Shown piece after piece: positions 1 through 7,934 of a stretch of DNA of 64,000 bases. Each line of letters opens with the position of its first letter. Positions within the stretch are counted from its first letter, which is position 1. The position numbers and the translations under genes were made by a program. Origin of the DNA: Streptococcus sp. D7B5 (GTDB lineage: Bacteria; Bacillota; Bacilli; Lactobacillales; Streptococcaceae); contig NZ_CP121467.1 in NCBI RefSeq assembly GCF_029691405.1, positions 1,860,001 through 1,924,000 on the forward strand. Direction: 5' to 3'. Under the pieces are notes generated by a model, which was not told the origin of the DNA, did no database searches, and saw only the letters and a program-made list of their open reading frames with translations.

Positions 1-234
1 GCTCAGACTGCTGGTGTCTTGGAATTGTCTAAGCCTGAAAACAAAGGAAAGCTGGTCTTCTATGCTGGCATGGATAAGGTTAAGTTCAAGAAGCAAGTTG
101 TACCAGGTGACCAATTAGTCATGACGGCTACTTTTGTTAAACGTCGTGGTACGATTGCTGTGGTTGAAGCAAAGGCTGAAGTAGATGGTAAGCTTGCAGC
201 GAGTGGTACTCTTACCTTTGCAATTGGAAACTAA
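1..234 (+). CDS. fabZ: 3-hydroxyacyl-ACP dehydratase FabZ, 3' end only
   Basis: The frame is already open at base 1 and stops at 232-234, so this is the C-terminal 77 residues of a gene that begins outside the window. The segment from AQTAGVLEL to the end TLTFAIGN matches the C-terminal hot-dog-fold half of FabZ, with the conserved VVPGDQL turn. FabZ dehydrates beta-hydroxyacyl-ACP in type II fatty-acid elongation in the cytoplasm. The catalytic His and Glu lie upstream and cannot be checked. It sits 11 bases before accC, as expected for the streptococcal fab-acc operon. Confidence 0.93.
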   Translation, partial: AQTAGVLELSKPENKGKLVFYAGMDKVKFKKQVVPGDQLVMTATFVKRRGTIAVVEAKAEVDGKLAASGTLTFAIGN

Positions 235-245
235 GGAGGATCTCC

Positions 246-1613
246 ATGTTTCGTAAAATTTTGATTGCCAACCGTGGTGAGATTGCGGTTCGCATTATTC
301 GAGCTGCGCGTGAATTGGGCATTGCAACCGTAGCAGTCTATTCAACCGCTGATAAGGAAGCTCTTCACACACTCCTAGCGGATGAAGCTATCTGTATCGG
401 ACCTGGTAAGGCGACAGAATCTTATCTCAATATCAATGCGATTTTGTCTGCTGCAGTCTTGACAGAAGCAGAAGCCATCCATCCAGGTTTTGGATTTCTT
501 AGCGAAAACTCCAAGTTTGCCACGATGTGTGATGAAGTGGGAATTAAGTTCATCGGCCCTTCTGGTGCTGTGATGGATACCATGGGAGATAAGATCAATG
601 CGCGTGAGCAAATGATCAAGGCTGGGGTTCCAGTTATCCCAGGATCTGATGGTGAAGTTCACACGGCTGAAGAGGCGCTTGCAGTTGCAGAAAAAATTGG
701 CTATCCAGTCATGCTTAAGGCATCAGCAGGTGGTGGTGGAAAAGGGATTCGTAAGGTTGAAAAGGCAGAAGACTTGGTCGCAGCCTTTGAAACAGCATCC
801 AGTGAAGCCAAGGCCAATTTTGGAAATGGTGCTATGTATCTTGAGCGTGTGATTTATCCAGCTCGTCATATCGAAGTTCAGATTCTTGCGGATCAAGAGG
901 GTCATGTTGTCCATCTTGGTGAACGGGACTGTTCACTCCAACGGAATAACCAAAAGGTCTTAGAAGAAAGCCCATCCATTGCGATTGGCAAAACCCTTCG
1001 TCATGAAATTGGTGCTGCCGCCGTTCGTGCTGCAGAGTCTGTAGGCTACGAAAATGCAGGAACGATTGAATTTCTACTCGATGAAGCGAGTGGCAATTTC
1101 TACTTCATGGAAATGAATACTCGTGTGCAAGTGGAACACCCAGTCACAGAGTTTGTTTCAGGTGTTGATATCGTGAAAGAGCAGATTCGCATTGCTGCCG
1201 GTCAACCTTTACCTTTCAAACAAGAAGATATCGTCCTACGAGGTCATGCTATCGAGTGCCGGATCAATGCAGAAAATCCAGCATTTAACTTTGCTCCAAG
1301 CCCAGGGAAAATTACCAATCTCTATCTACCAAGTGGTGGAGTTGGCTTGCGCGTGGACTCAGCAGTTTATCCAGGTTATACTATTCCCCCTTACTATGAT
1401 AGTATGATTGCTAAAATCATTGTTCATGGGGAGAATCGTTTTGATGCTCTTATGAAGATGCAACGGGCACTTTATGAACTTGATATTGAAGGAGTGCAAA
1501 CCAATGCAGACTTCCAGTTGGATCTGATTTCAGACCGCCGAGTTATCGCTGGTGACTACGATACTTCCTTCTTGATGGAAACTTTCTTGCCAAAATACCA
1601 AGAAAAAGAATAG
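246..1613 (+). CDS. accC: Acetyl-CoA carboxylase, biotin carboxylase subunit
   Basis: 455 residues, the normal AccC length. It carboxylates biotin on AccB using ATP and bicarbonate, the first half of malonyl-CoA synthesis. The N-terminal FRKILIANRGEIAVRIIRA is the biotin carboxylase signature. The ATP-grasp glycine loop KASAGGGGKGIR lies near residue 160 and the catalytic EMNTRVQVEHPVTE block near residue 290. The ATG at 246 follows a strong AGGAGG placed at the fabZ stop, so the two genes are translationally close. AccD and AccA follow in the same operon; AccB lies upstream, outside the window. Confidence 0.98.
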   Translation: MFRKILIANRGEIAVRIIRAARELGIATVAVYSTADKEALHTLLADEAICIGPGKATESYLNINAILSAAVLTEAEAIHPGFGFLSENSKFATMCDEVGIKFIGPSGAVMDTMGDKINAREQMIKAGVPVIPGSDGEVHTAEEALAVAEKIGYPVMLKASAGGGGKGIRKVEKAEDLVAAFETASSEAKANFGNGAMYLERVIYPARHIEVQILADQEGHVVHLGERDCSLQRNNQKVLEESPSIAIGKTLRHEIGAAAVRAAESVGYENAGTIEFLLDEASGNFYFMEMNTRVQVEHPVTEFVSGVDIVKEQIRIAAGQPLPFKQEDIVLRGHAIECRINAENPAFNFAPSPGKITNLYLPSGGVGLRVDSAVYPGYTIPPYYDSMIAKIIVHGENRFDALMKMQRALYELDIEGVQTNADFQLDLISDRRVIAGDYDTSFLMETFLPKYQEKE

Positions 1614-1648
1614 ACTTTCAAACAGTATGAGAACTAAAAGGGGGAGTT

Positions 1649-2515
1649 ATGGCTCTATTTAGTAAAAAGGATAAGTATATTCGGATTAATCCTAACCGTT
1701 CCGTAAGGCAGAAACCACAAGCCAAGCCTGAGGTTCCGGATGAACTCTTCTCCCAGTGTCCTGGTTGTAAACACACCATTTACCAAAAGGATCTTGGGAG
1801 CGAACGAATTTGTCCCCATTGTAGCTATACTTTCCGTATTTCAGCTCAGGAACGCTTGGATTTGACGATTGATTCTGGTAGCTTTGTGGAGATGTTTACA
1901 GGTATTGAAACTCAAGATCCATTAAACTTTCCTGGCTACCAGAAAAAACTTGCAACAATGCGTGAAAAGACAGGTTTGGATGAAGCAGTACTAACTGGTA
2001 CAGCTAGCATCAAGGGACAAAAAGTTGCCCTTGGGATCATGGATTCTAACTTTATCATGGCGTCGATGGGAACCGTTGTGGGTGAAAAAATCACGCGCTT
2101 GTTTGAGTATGCAACGGTAGAAAACTTGCCAGTCGTTCTCTTCACAGCTTCTGGTGGAGCCCGTATGCAAGAAGGAATCAAGAGCTTGATGCAGATGGCT
2201 AAAATTTCTGCAGCAGTTCAACGTCATTCCAAGGCAGGACTTTTTTACCTAACTATTTTAACCGATCCGACAACAGGTGGAGTGACCGCTTCTTTTGCTA
2301 TGGAAGGTGATATTATCCTAGCGGAGCCACAGAGTTTGGTTGGTTTTGCTGGGCGTCGTGTTATCGAAAATACAGTTCGTGAGACCTTGCCGGATGACTT
2401 CCAAAAGGCAGAATTTTTGCTTGAACATGGATTTGTTGATGCAATTGTTAAACGGAGAGAATTGCCTGAAACAATTGCTAAATTAGTAAGATTGCATGGA
2501 GGAAGTCGCGGATGA
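1649..2515 (+). CDS. accD: Acetyl-CoA carboxylase carboxyltransferase subunit beta
   Basis: 288 residues. AccD pairs with AccA to move the carboxyl group from biotin to acetyl-CoA. The N-terminal zinc ribbon is visible (CPGC near residue 37 and CPHC near residue 55), followed by the crotonase-like carboxyltransferase fold with SGGARMQEG and [14 protein letters not shown]. The start has a GGGGG-type ribosome binding site six bases upstream. The TGA stop overlaps the accA ATG (ATGA), so the two subunits are probably translationally coupled for 1:1 assembly. Confidence 0.98.
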   Translation: MALFSKKDKYIRINPNRSVRQKPQAKPEVPDELFSQCPGCKHTIYQKDLGSERICPHCSYTFRISAQERLDLTIDSGSFVEMFTGIETQDPLNFPGYQKKLATMREKTGLDEAVLTGTASIKGQKVALGIMDSNFIMASMGTVVGEKITRLFEYATVENLPVVLFTASGGARMQEGIKSLMQMAKISAAVQRHSKAGLFYLTILTDPTTGGVTASFAMEGDIILAEPQSLVGFAGRRVIENTVRETLPDDFQKAEFLLEHGFVDAIVKRRELPETIAKLVRLHGGSRG

Positions 2516-3279
2516 ATATTGCAAAAATAGTCAGAGAGGCACGCGAGCAGAGTCGCTTGACTGCACTTGATTTTGCCAATGGAATTTTTGACGAGTTTAT
2601 CGAATTGCATGGAGATCGCTCTTTTCGTGATGATGGTGCGGTTATCGGTGGAATTGGTTGGTTAGGTGACCAAGCAGTAACTGTCGTTGGTATCCAGAAG
2701 GGGAAGAGTCTTCATGACAACCTCAAACGGAATTTCGGGCAACCTCATCCAGAAGGTTATCGTAAGGCCTTACGCTTGATGAAACAGGCAGAAAAGTTTG
2801 GTCGTCCAATTGTGACCTTTATCAATACGGCGGGTGCTTACCCAGGTGTTGGAGCCGAGGAACGTGGACAAGGGGAAGCAATTGCCCGAAACCTGATGGA
2901 AATGAGTGACCTCAAGGTTCCAATCATCGCGATTATTATCGGTGAAGGTGGATCTGGTGGGGCCCTAGCTCTAGCCGTAGCTAACCGTGTCTGGATGTTA
3001 GAAAACTCAATCTACGCCGTACTTAGCCCTGAAGGATTTGCCTCTATCCTTTGGAAGGATGGAAGTCGTGCTATGGAAGCGGCGGAGTTGATGAAAATCA
3101 CTTCACATGAACTCCTAGAAATGGGAATCGTAGACAAGGTAATCTCAGAAGCAGGGCTGTCAAGTAAAGAACTGCTAGGTTGCGTTAAAAATGAATTGCG
3201 TGTAGAACTAGATAGGTTGCAAGAACTACCACTCGACCAACTTATCGAAGAACGTTACCAACGCTTTAGAAAATACTAA
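2512..3279 (+). CDS. accA: Acetyl-CoA carboxylase carboxyltransferase subunit alpha
   Basis: 255 residues, the short AccA form usual in streptococci. It forms the carboxyltransferase heterotetramer with AccD. Recognisable blocks are [19 protein letters not shown] near the N terminus, [20 protein letters not shown] in the middle, and the oxyanion-type [12 protein letters not shown] near residue 144. The ATG overlaps the accD stop by four bases. It is the last gene of the fab-acc operon, with a hairpin terminator starting 11 bases after its stop. Confidence 0.98.
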   Translation: MNIAKIVREAREQSRLTALDFANGIFDEFIELHGDRSFRDDGAVIGGIGWLGDQAVTVVGIQKGKSLHDNLKRNFGQPHPEGYRKALRLMKQAEKFGRPIVTFINTAGAYPGVGAEERGQGEAIARNLMEMSDLKVPIIAIIIGEGGSGGALALAVANRVWMLENSIYAVLSPEGFASILWKDGSRAMEAAELMKITSHELLEMGIVDKVISEAGLSSKELLGCVKNELRVELDRLQELPLDQLIEERYQRFRKY

Positions 3280-3290
3280 GAAAATTTAAA

Positions 3291-3313
3291 AGCTAGAACA
3301 TTTTGTTCTAGCT
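3291..3313 (+). terminator. Terminator of the fab-acc operon
   Basis: A perfect 10-bp inverted repeat (AGCTAGAACA / TGTTCTAGCT) with a three-base loop lies just after the accA stop. It is followed by ATTTTGATAAT, a weak U tract. It fits the end of the operon because an unrelated gene with its own start signals follows. Confidence 0.75.
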
Positions 3314-3371
3314 ATTTTGATAATAGAGCATGGATAAACATGAATACTCTAGATAAATAAGAAAAACAATC

Positions 3372-3414
3372 AATGGTATATCCTCTATATTGCCCTAATA
3401 GAGAGTTTACCATT
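3372..3414 (+). promoter_or_regulatory. Hairpin immediately upstream of the first CPBP gene's ribosome binding site
   Basis: Two nested inverted repeats, AATGGTA(3372-3378)/TACCATT(3408-3414) outside and CTCTAT(3383-3388)/ATAGAG(3398-3403) inside, fold into one stem with small internal loops. It ends one base before the AGGAGA Shine-Dalgarno at 3415-3420. In the transcript it could influence ribosome access or mRNA stability. The role is inference; the pairing is seen. Confidence 0.45.
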
Positions 3415-3426
3415 AGGAGAGCAAGA

Positions 3427-4128
3427 ATGAAAAAGACAATACATTTAGGAATCTGTATGATTTTAATGTTCCTGTACATTTATTTAACGCCATTAGGGGC
3501 TATAACTCTAGCTAGGACCTTTGGTTTAGGAATGGACAGCTATATAATCTTCCTAGTTGGAGAAGTGTTGCTTATTTTCTTTTTATTCGTTTTGTGGTTG
3601 AAAAAGAAGAAGATGCTCTTTATCTTCGAGAAAAAGGGTTGGCGCTGGTCTTATCTCGCTTTCTTAGTGGCTTGCTTTCTTATCTATTCTTTTCTAAATG
3701 GATTTAGAATGCAGAATATTCGATTGATTGACAATAGCTTTATTTTCCAAGACCTTCTTTCAGAACTTTACTCAAACGGAAGAGAAACGACTCTATCAAG
3801 TCTTATATTTTTAATCTTTAACATTTCGATTGTACCTGTTGTTGAGGAGACAATCTATAGAGGTTATTTTATGAATACCTTCTTTCCGAAGTCGGAGTTT
3901 TATTTGGATGTGATTTTGTCTTCTTTCATCTTCGGGCTTAGTCACTTAGTTCTATCTCATCGTGACCCCATCAGTCTCCTAATGTATAGTATTCTTGGTC
4001 TTCTATTTGCAGTCGCTTATCGAGTTACGGGTAGTCTTCGGTTTACCATTTTTTGTCATAGTTTCTATAATGCAATTCCCTATGCTCCGTCAATCTTATT
4101 TTATATTTATTATTTGATTTTTAGATAG
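3427..4128 (+). CDS. CPBP-family intramembrane metalloprotease (Abi-type), copy 1
   Basis: 233 residues with several hydrophobic segments. The C-terminal half carries the CPBP (PF02517) motifs: EETIYRGYF near residue 140 (EExxxR), FGLSH near 170, and a CHSFYN block near residue 210. In streptococci and lactobacilli this family often gives self-immunity to class II bacteriocins or takes part in peptide maturation. I chose the ATG at 3427 over an in-frame ATG at 3373 because AGGAGA lies 6 bases upstream and homologues begin MKK. A close paralogue follows at 4556, and an identical-arm terminator follows each copy. The substrate is unknown. Confidence 0.85.
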   Translation: MKKTIHLGICMILMFLYIYLTPLGAITLARTFGLGMDSYIIFLVGEVLLIFFLFVLWLKKKKMLFIFEKKGWRWSYLAFLVACFLIYSFLNGFRMQNIRLIDNSFIFQDLLSELYSNGRETTLSSLIFLIFNISIVPVVEETIYRGYFMNTFFPKSEFYLDVILSSFIFGLSHLVLSHRDPISLLMYSILGLLFAVAYRVTGSLRFTIFCHSFYNAIPYAPSILFYIYYLIFR

Positions 4129-4140
4129 TAGGAAGTAAAG

Positions 4141-4172
4141 AAAAAGTGTTTGATAATTGTCAAACACTTTTT
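4141..4172 (+). terminator. Terminator after CPBP copy 1
   Basis: A 13-bp perfect stem (AAAAAGTGTTTGA / TCAAACACTTTTT) with a six-base loop, ending in a T run. The same stem sequence recurs at 5295-5326 after the second CPBP gene. This shows that gene and terminator were duplicated as a unit. Confidence 0.88.
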
Positions 4173-4236
4173 CTAATTTAATGGGAAGATAGAGAAATCT
4201 CTTTTATCAATTTCTTATTTCTCAATGAGTAAAGCT

Positions 4237-4283
4237 ACCATTTAGGGTGAAAAATTGACAGTTGAGGAGATAGGCTATAAAAT
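4237..4283 (+). promoter_or_regulatory. ComE/BlpR-like direct-repeat operator with -10 box
   Basis: ACCATTTAG (4237-4245), exactly 12 bases, then ACAGTTGAG (4258-4266). The spacing and sequence match the published pneumococcal ComE site layout (a CAnTTnnG half, N12, then ACAnTTGAG). LytTR-type response regulators (ComE, BlpR) bind such repeats to switch on competence and bacteriocin genes. A TATAAAAT -10 box begins at 4276, 9 bases after the right half-site, and there is no good -35, as expected for an activated promoter. It precedes the double-glycine peptide frame and CPBP copy 2. Confidence 0.6.
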
Positions 4284-4340
4284 AGACAAAAAGATGTATA
4301 CTGTAGATGTAAACTGACAAAAATTTATTTTAAGGAGCTA

Positions 4341-4529
4341 CTTGATAGGACAGGTACAAAAACATTTACAGTTCTTTTATCTGAGGACTTAGAGCAAGTT
4401 TCAGGTGGTGGCATGATTTGGTTGGTTGATGATTATTATTGGAGTTGGCCTTATGCTTACAGCATTGCAACTGATTCGAGTACAATACGTACTAGAATGA
4501 CTGGTTATGGTAACGGAATTATACCTTAA
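4341..4529 (+). pseudogene. Double-glycine leader bacteriocin-like peptide, start codon missing
   Basis: In frame with the TAA at 4527-4529 is a leader-like stretch TKTFTVLLSEDLEQVSGG. This is a classic double-glycine signal recognised by ComAB/BlpAB-type peptidase transporters. A 39-residue aromatic-rich tail follows (GMIWLVDDYYWSWPYAYS at its start, TGYGNGIIP at its end). AAGGAG at 4332-4337 sits where the ribosome binding site should be. The codon where a start is expected (4341) is CTT, and the frame has no ATG, GTG or TTG back to the stop at 4278. It is either a decayed gene or uses a non-standard start. It lies between a ComE-like operator and a CPBP gene, the usual bacteriocin-immunity arrangement. 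Confidence 0.55.
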
Positions 4530-4555
4530 TATTCTAATAATTTAAAGGGGTAAGT

Positions 4556-5281
4556 ATGAAAAAACTAGGGCATTTGGGAGTCTATACATCACTGGTATTT
4601 CTATCGGTTTATCTACCAGAGTTAGGGATCATGCATTTAACTAAGTTTTTAGGATGGGGGATAGATGGCTATTCTATCTTTTTAACAGTTGAAGTAACAG
4701 CTCTTTTGCTATTATTTATCTACTGGCTCCAAAAGAAAGAGATGCTCTATATTTTTGAAAAAAAGGGTTCAAAGAAGTCAAGATTCTTTTACCTTGTAGT
4801 TGGTCTAGTGGCTACTTATTTTGATCGTCAATTGGTGGATGCTTTTCAGTTACAGTTTCATCACCTAATTGATAACAAGTATATCTTTCAAGACATTCTT
4901 TCGATTCTATACTCCAATGGGCAACCAACTTTTCTATCAACTGTTCTCAGTTTTAGTTTAACAGTAATCGTCGGACCTATATTAGAGGAACTGATTTATA
5001 GAGGGTACTTTATGAATACCTTCTTTCCCCAATCCAAGTACTATCTGGATGTTATCCTATCTGCTCTTATCTTTGGACTTAGTCATTTGATCCTAACTCA
5101 CCGAGATCCTATCAGTTTGATTATTTATAGTTTAGGCGGTCTTTTCTATGCCCTTGTCTACCGTTGGACAAAGAACTTAAAAATTACCATCCTGTGCCAT
5201 AGTTTTTTCAACTTTCTCATTTATGCAAAACCCATCTGGATTTTTGTTTATAATTATGTCTATTACCACTTTTTTAGATAG
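4556..5281 (+). CDS. CPBP-family intramembrane metalloprotease (Abi-type), copy 2
   Basis: 241 residues, clearly paralogous to the protein at 3427. Both share the block YRGYFMNTFFP and the FGLSH-(6)-HRDPISL region. Family motifs are EELIYRGYF near residue 144, FGLSHL, and CHSFFN near the C terminus, with multiple transmembrane segments. The start is backed by AAAGGGG 7 bases upstream. It begins 27 bases after the stop of the double-glycine peptide frame and probably shares its ComE-like promoter. The best inference is an immunity or processing protein for that peptide. Confidence 0.85.
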   Translation: MKKLGHLGVYTSLVFLSVYLPELGIMHLTKFLGWGIDGYSIFLTVEVTALLLLFIYWLQKKEMLYIFEKKGSKKSRFFYLVVGLVATYFDRQLVDAFQLQFHHLIDNKYIFQDILSILYSNGQPTFLSTVLSFSLTVIVGPILEELIYRGYFMNTFFPQSKYYLDVILSALIFGLSHLILTHRDPISLIIYSLGGLFYALVYRWTKNLKITILCHSFFNFLIYAKPIWIFVYNYVYYHFFR

Positions 5282-5294
5282 TGGAAGGCAAAGA

Positions 5295-5326
5295 AAAAAG
5301 TGTTTGATATCTATCAAACACTTTTT
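5295..5326. terminator. Bidirectional terminator between CPBP copy 2 and nusB
   Basis: A nearly perfect 15-bp inverted repeat (AAAAAGTGTTTGATA / TATCAAACACTTTTT), with A-rich sequence on the left and T-rich on the right. It can end transcription from the left (CPBP) and from the right (nusB, whose stop is at 5331). Its core equals the 4141-4172 terminator. Confidence 0.88.
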
Positions 5327-5330
5327 CTTT

Positions 5331-5753
5331 TTACTGTTCTTCTGTTACAAACTGGCTGAGCAGTCCGTTGATAAAACGGGCAGATTTTTGATCTGAGAAG
5401 TCCTTTGCAAGCTCGATAGCTTCGTTAACAGCAACCAGCTGAGGGGTATCAAATGAAGTGATTTCAAAGACTCCCAAGCGAAGGAGGTTTCTCTCCACGA
5501 GTGTTAAACGCTCGATGGTCCAACCTGCTTTTAAATGCTGTGTGATTTGCTTGTCTAGTTCTTCCTTTTTAGCTTGAACACCAGAAACTAGCTCTGTCAA
5601 AAAGGCTGGAAGTTGCACATCCGTATCTTCACGATCATGAGTATAGGCGAAACGACAAGCAGTTTCGACATCCGTACCGAATTCAAGACTTATGAGAGCT
5701 TGAAAAGCGCATTTACGGAGTTGGCGTCTAGATTCTAATAGTGGACTAGTCAT
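5331..5753 (-). CDS. nusB: Transcription antitermination protein NusB
   Basis: 140 residues starting MTSPLLESRRQLRKCAFQAL. NusB with NusE (S10) binds boxA RNA and supports rRNA antitermination. The LTLVERNLLRLGVFEI and VAVNEAIELAKDFSDQKSARFINGLL blocks are typical of the helical NusB fold. An in-frame ATG six codons upstream (5771) exists. I prefer 5753 because it gives the length I know for pneumococcal NusB and has GAGGA a few bases upstream inside the asp23 end. It overlaps asp23 by eight bases, which indicates coupling in an efp-asp23-nusB operon. Confidence 0.95.
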   Translation of the reverse strand: MTSPLLESRRQLRKCAFQALISLEFGTDVETACRFAYTHDREDTDVQLPAFLTELVSGVQAKKEELDKQITQHLKAGWTIERLTLVERNLLRLGVFEITSFDTPQLVAVNEAIELAKDFSDQKSARFINGLLSQFVTEEQ

Positions 5754-6135
5754 TGAGGAAGTCCTCGTCAAATAGATCTTTCAATTCTGGTTTTGGTGTT
5801 TTATCTGGAACGATACCTGCAACGTGAATATTGATAGCAGCGAGTTCTACATCAGCCATATTGCGGACTGCATCTTTGACAGCTTTCTGGATCGCAACAG
5901 CTACCTTAGGAACTTTTACTCCGTACTCAAGATAGAGATAGATATCTGCTGTGAGCTCTTCGTCCACGTTTTTAAGATAAACACCACGGCCAAGAGAAAG
6001 TTTTGAAAGGGTGTCAGATACTGATTTGTTTGAAAAAGAGTGTACACCCTCTACTTTTGCAGTAGCAATAGCAATGATTTTTTCAAGTACACGTGGGGCG
6101 ATAACGATTTCGCCAAGTTGTTCTTCAATTCCCAT
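5746..6135 (-). CDS. Asp23/Gls24 family envelope stress protein (YqhY type)
   Basis: 129 residues. The protein starts MGIEEQLGEIVIAPRVLEKI and contains the VEGVHSFSNK and VYLKN(V)DEEL patterns of the Asp23 fold. This is the YqhY branch that lies between efp (or accBC) and nusB in Firmicutes. In B. subtilis YqhY is linked to control of acetyl-CoA carboxylase; in other species Asp23 proteins sit at the membrane under alkaline stress. The role here is not shown by the sequence. It lies 21 bases downstream of efp and overlaps nusB. Confidence 0.92.
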   Translation of the reverse strand: MGIEEQLGEIVIAPRVLEKIIAIATAKVEGVHSFSNKSVSDTLSKLSLGRGVYLKNVDEELTADIYLYLEYGVKVPKVAVAIQKAVKDAVRNMADVELAAINIHVAGIVPDKTPKPELKDLFDEDFLND

Positions 6136-6156
6136 AGAATGACCTCTTTCTAGAGA

Positions 6157-6717
6157 TTAGGCACGAGAAACGTAAGTTCCTTCTGCAGTGTTGATAACGA
6201 GTTTTTGTCCTGCTTCGATGAAGTCTGGAACGTTTACGACAAGTCCAGTTTCCATCGTTGCTGGTTTACCAGAACCTGTAACCGTAGCACCTTTGATAGA
6301 TGGTTGAGTTTCTGCAACTGTCAATTCAACAGTAGTAGGAACGGTGACACCAATCACTTCAGTTCCGTAGAATTGGATCTTCACTTCTGAGTTTTCAAGG
6401 ATGTAAAGCAACTCGTTTTCAACGTTGACTACAGGGATTTCGTATTGGTCGTAAGTTTCTGTATTCATGAAGTAGGCTGTGTCATCCATTTTGTACAAGT
6501 ATTGAGCTGGGACAGTCTCGATGATGGCTTGTTCAAATTTTTCCTCTGGACGGTAGCTTGTGTCAAATGTAGAACCAGTACGGACATCACGCAATTTCAT
6601 ACGCATGATGGTATTTCCTTTACCTGGTTTGTGGTGGCTAGCTTCCAAAACGCGGATCAATTTTCCGTCAGCTGTTTCAAAGGTCATACCAGCCTTTAAT
6701 TTACTTGCTTCAATCAT
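6157..6717 (-). CDS. efp: Translation elongation factor P
   Basis: 186 residues, the standard EF-P length. It carries the KOW-like N domain ([19 protein letters not shown]), then two OB domains ending [12 protein letters not shown]-like. EF-P relieves ribosome stalling at polyproline. The loop tip reads [10 protein letters not shown], so the residue corresponding to the modified Lys/Arg is a Lys in the KPGKG loop. The promoter at 6752-6780 precedes it and it leads the operon into asp23 and nusB. Confidence 0.98.
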   Translation of the reverse strand: MIEASKLKAGMTFETADGKLIRVLEASHHKPGKGNTIMRMKLRDVRTGSTFDTSYRPEEKFEQAIIETVPAQYLYKMDDTAYFMNTETYDQYEIPVVNVENELLYILENSEVKIQFYGTEVIGVTVPTTVELTVAETQPSIKGATVTGSGKPATMETGLVVNVPDFIEAGQKLVINTAEGTYVSRA

Positions 6718-6751
6718 GTTTTTACCTCTTTAATAAAATAATTTACTCTTT

Positions 6752-6780
6752 ATTGTACCATAAAAGACAACATTACTCAA
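6752..6780 (-). promoter_or_regulatory. Promoter of efp-asp23-nusB
   Basis: On the minus strand there is a -35 TTGAGT (6780-6775), a 17-base spacer, and a -10 TACAAT (6757-6752) preceded by TGG (extended -10). It lies 35 bases upstream of the efp ATG. Confidence 0.7.
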
Positions 6781-6798
6781 ATGTCAAAAGGAGCTTAA

Positions 6799-7926
6799 TT
6801 AGTTGACTGGTACGATATTGCCATCTTCGTCTTTGGTGACGAGGACGTATTTTCCATCGACTTCGATATAAAAATTCTTGCTAGTAGCTTGCCCAGCATT
6901 TTGAGCCGGTGCTTGATTTTGGACTTGTTGACTTAGTTGACCACCGAGAGTTTGGCCAAGATTCATGCCCATAAACATGTTCATCCCATTGCCATTTCCT
7001 TCGTTGGCAGCTGCAGCAATAAGCGCTTCGTTGCGCGCACGGCGTTCTTCAATCTCAATCGTGTTATACTTCATGGCAGCGAGCTCACTGTCAAGTTTGC
7101 GGACAATGGCAAGACTTTCTTGGTCGTAGCTGAGGTCTTCAAGCAAGATATTAGTTGCTTCAATACCGTAGAGGCCTGTCCAAACCTTGTTGACCTCTTG
7201 TTTAGCGAGTTCGTTAAAGGTATCTTGGTTGGCATTGAGGCTATAGATATCAACCTTGTTTTCGTTGGTATATTTGGCAATGGCAATCGCGATTTTCGGT
7301 GCGATATTTTGACGGAGCGTTCCTTGAGCTACATCCTGAAGAGTATATGGTTGGCTATCTGTAATTTGCTGACTAACAGAGCTCACATAGAAGAGAACTG
7401 GATCCGCGATTTTTACATCAAACAAGCCATAGAAACGGATGTTGAGCAGTTGTTGGTAACGTTCACTGAAATATTCGACCGCATTTTGTGTGCCGAACTT
7501 ATTGCCCGCGATGGGTTGCATGCGGATAAAGATGATTTCTTGTTGGGTGATGACTTGTCCACCGAAAGAGAAACGGTTTTTAAAGTTTTCCCAAGTGCCT
7601 TTTAAACCACCTTTTTCAAGGAGCCAGGCATTATCACCAGCTTGCCATTCGTGGCTACCAGCTTCGAGGACTTCACCAAGGAAGGTACCATTGTTTACCA
7701 AAACAGCGGTATAACCTTGAGGAACGATAACCACACTGCCATCTGACAAAAGGCCTGTATTTTGATTGCTGTGACGAGAACGTCCATCTGGGTCTTTTGT
7801 GAGTAATTGTCCCTTGATGGCTAAAGCATCGCCAGAGCCATTGTCTGGAAGGACAATGGCTTCCTTGAATTTACTATCATTAAAACTATTTAAGCCTGCT
7901 GATAAGGCTGCACGTATAAATCCCAT
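6799..7926 (-). CDS. SPFH/Band 7 domain protein (YdjI-like)
   Basis: 375 residues. The body from about residue 30 to 290 fits the SPFH-type 'virion core / YdjI' family: VVIVPQGYTAVLVNNGTFLG, then GTWENFKNRFSFGG, then a long VKIADPVLFYVSS region. A Gly/Asn/Met-rich linker (GNGNGMNMFMGMNLG) and a short C-terminal beta segment FYIEVDGKYVLVTKDEDG follow. No signal peptide or membrane helix is obvious. In Bacillus, YdjI-type proteins act with phage-shock-like membrane proteins. It is encoded 8 bases after the Tim44/zinc-ribbon gene, suggesting a shared membrane-associated job. The exact function is unknown. Confidence 0.85.
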   Translation of the reverse strand: MGFIRAALSAGLNSFNDSKFKEAIVLPDNGSGDALAIKGQLLTKDPDGRSRHSNQNTGLLSDGSVVIVPQGYTAVLVNNGTFLGEVLEAGSHEWQAGDNAWLLEKGGLKGTWENFKNRFSFGGQVITQQEIIFIRMQPIAGNKFGTQNAVEYFSERYQQLLNIRFYGLFDVKIADPVLFYVSSVSQQITDSQPYTLQDVAQGTLRQNIAPKIAIAIAKYTNENKVDIYSLNANQDTFNELAKQEVNKVWTGLYGIEATNILLEDLSYDQESLAIVRKLDSELAAMKYNTIEIEERRARNEALIAAAANEGNGNGMNMFMGMNLGQTLGGQLSQQVQNQAPAQNAGQATSKNFYIEVDGKYVLVTKDEDGNIVPVN

Positions 7927-7934
7927 AATTCCTC

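Noticed and set aside
4470-4529. Class IIa (pediocin-like) bacteriocin because of YGNG
   Set aside because: In class IIa peptides YGNGV is near the N terminus of the mature peptide with a conserved disulfide. Here it is at the C terminus and there is no Cys in the tail.
6937-7605. 222-codon plus-strand frame opposite the SPFH gene
   Set aside because: The minus-strand protein has recognisable domains, a good start and operon context; the plus-strand frame is its shadow.
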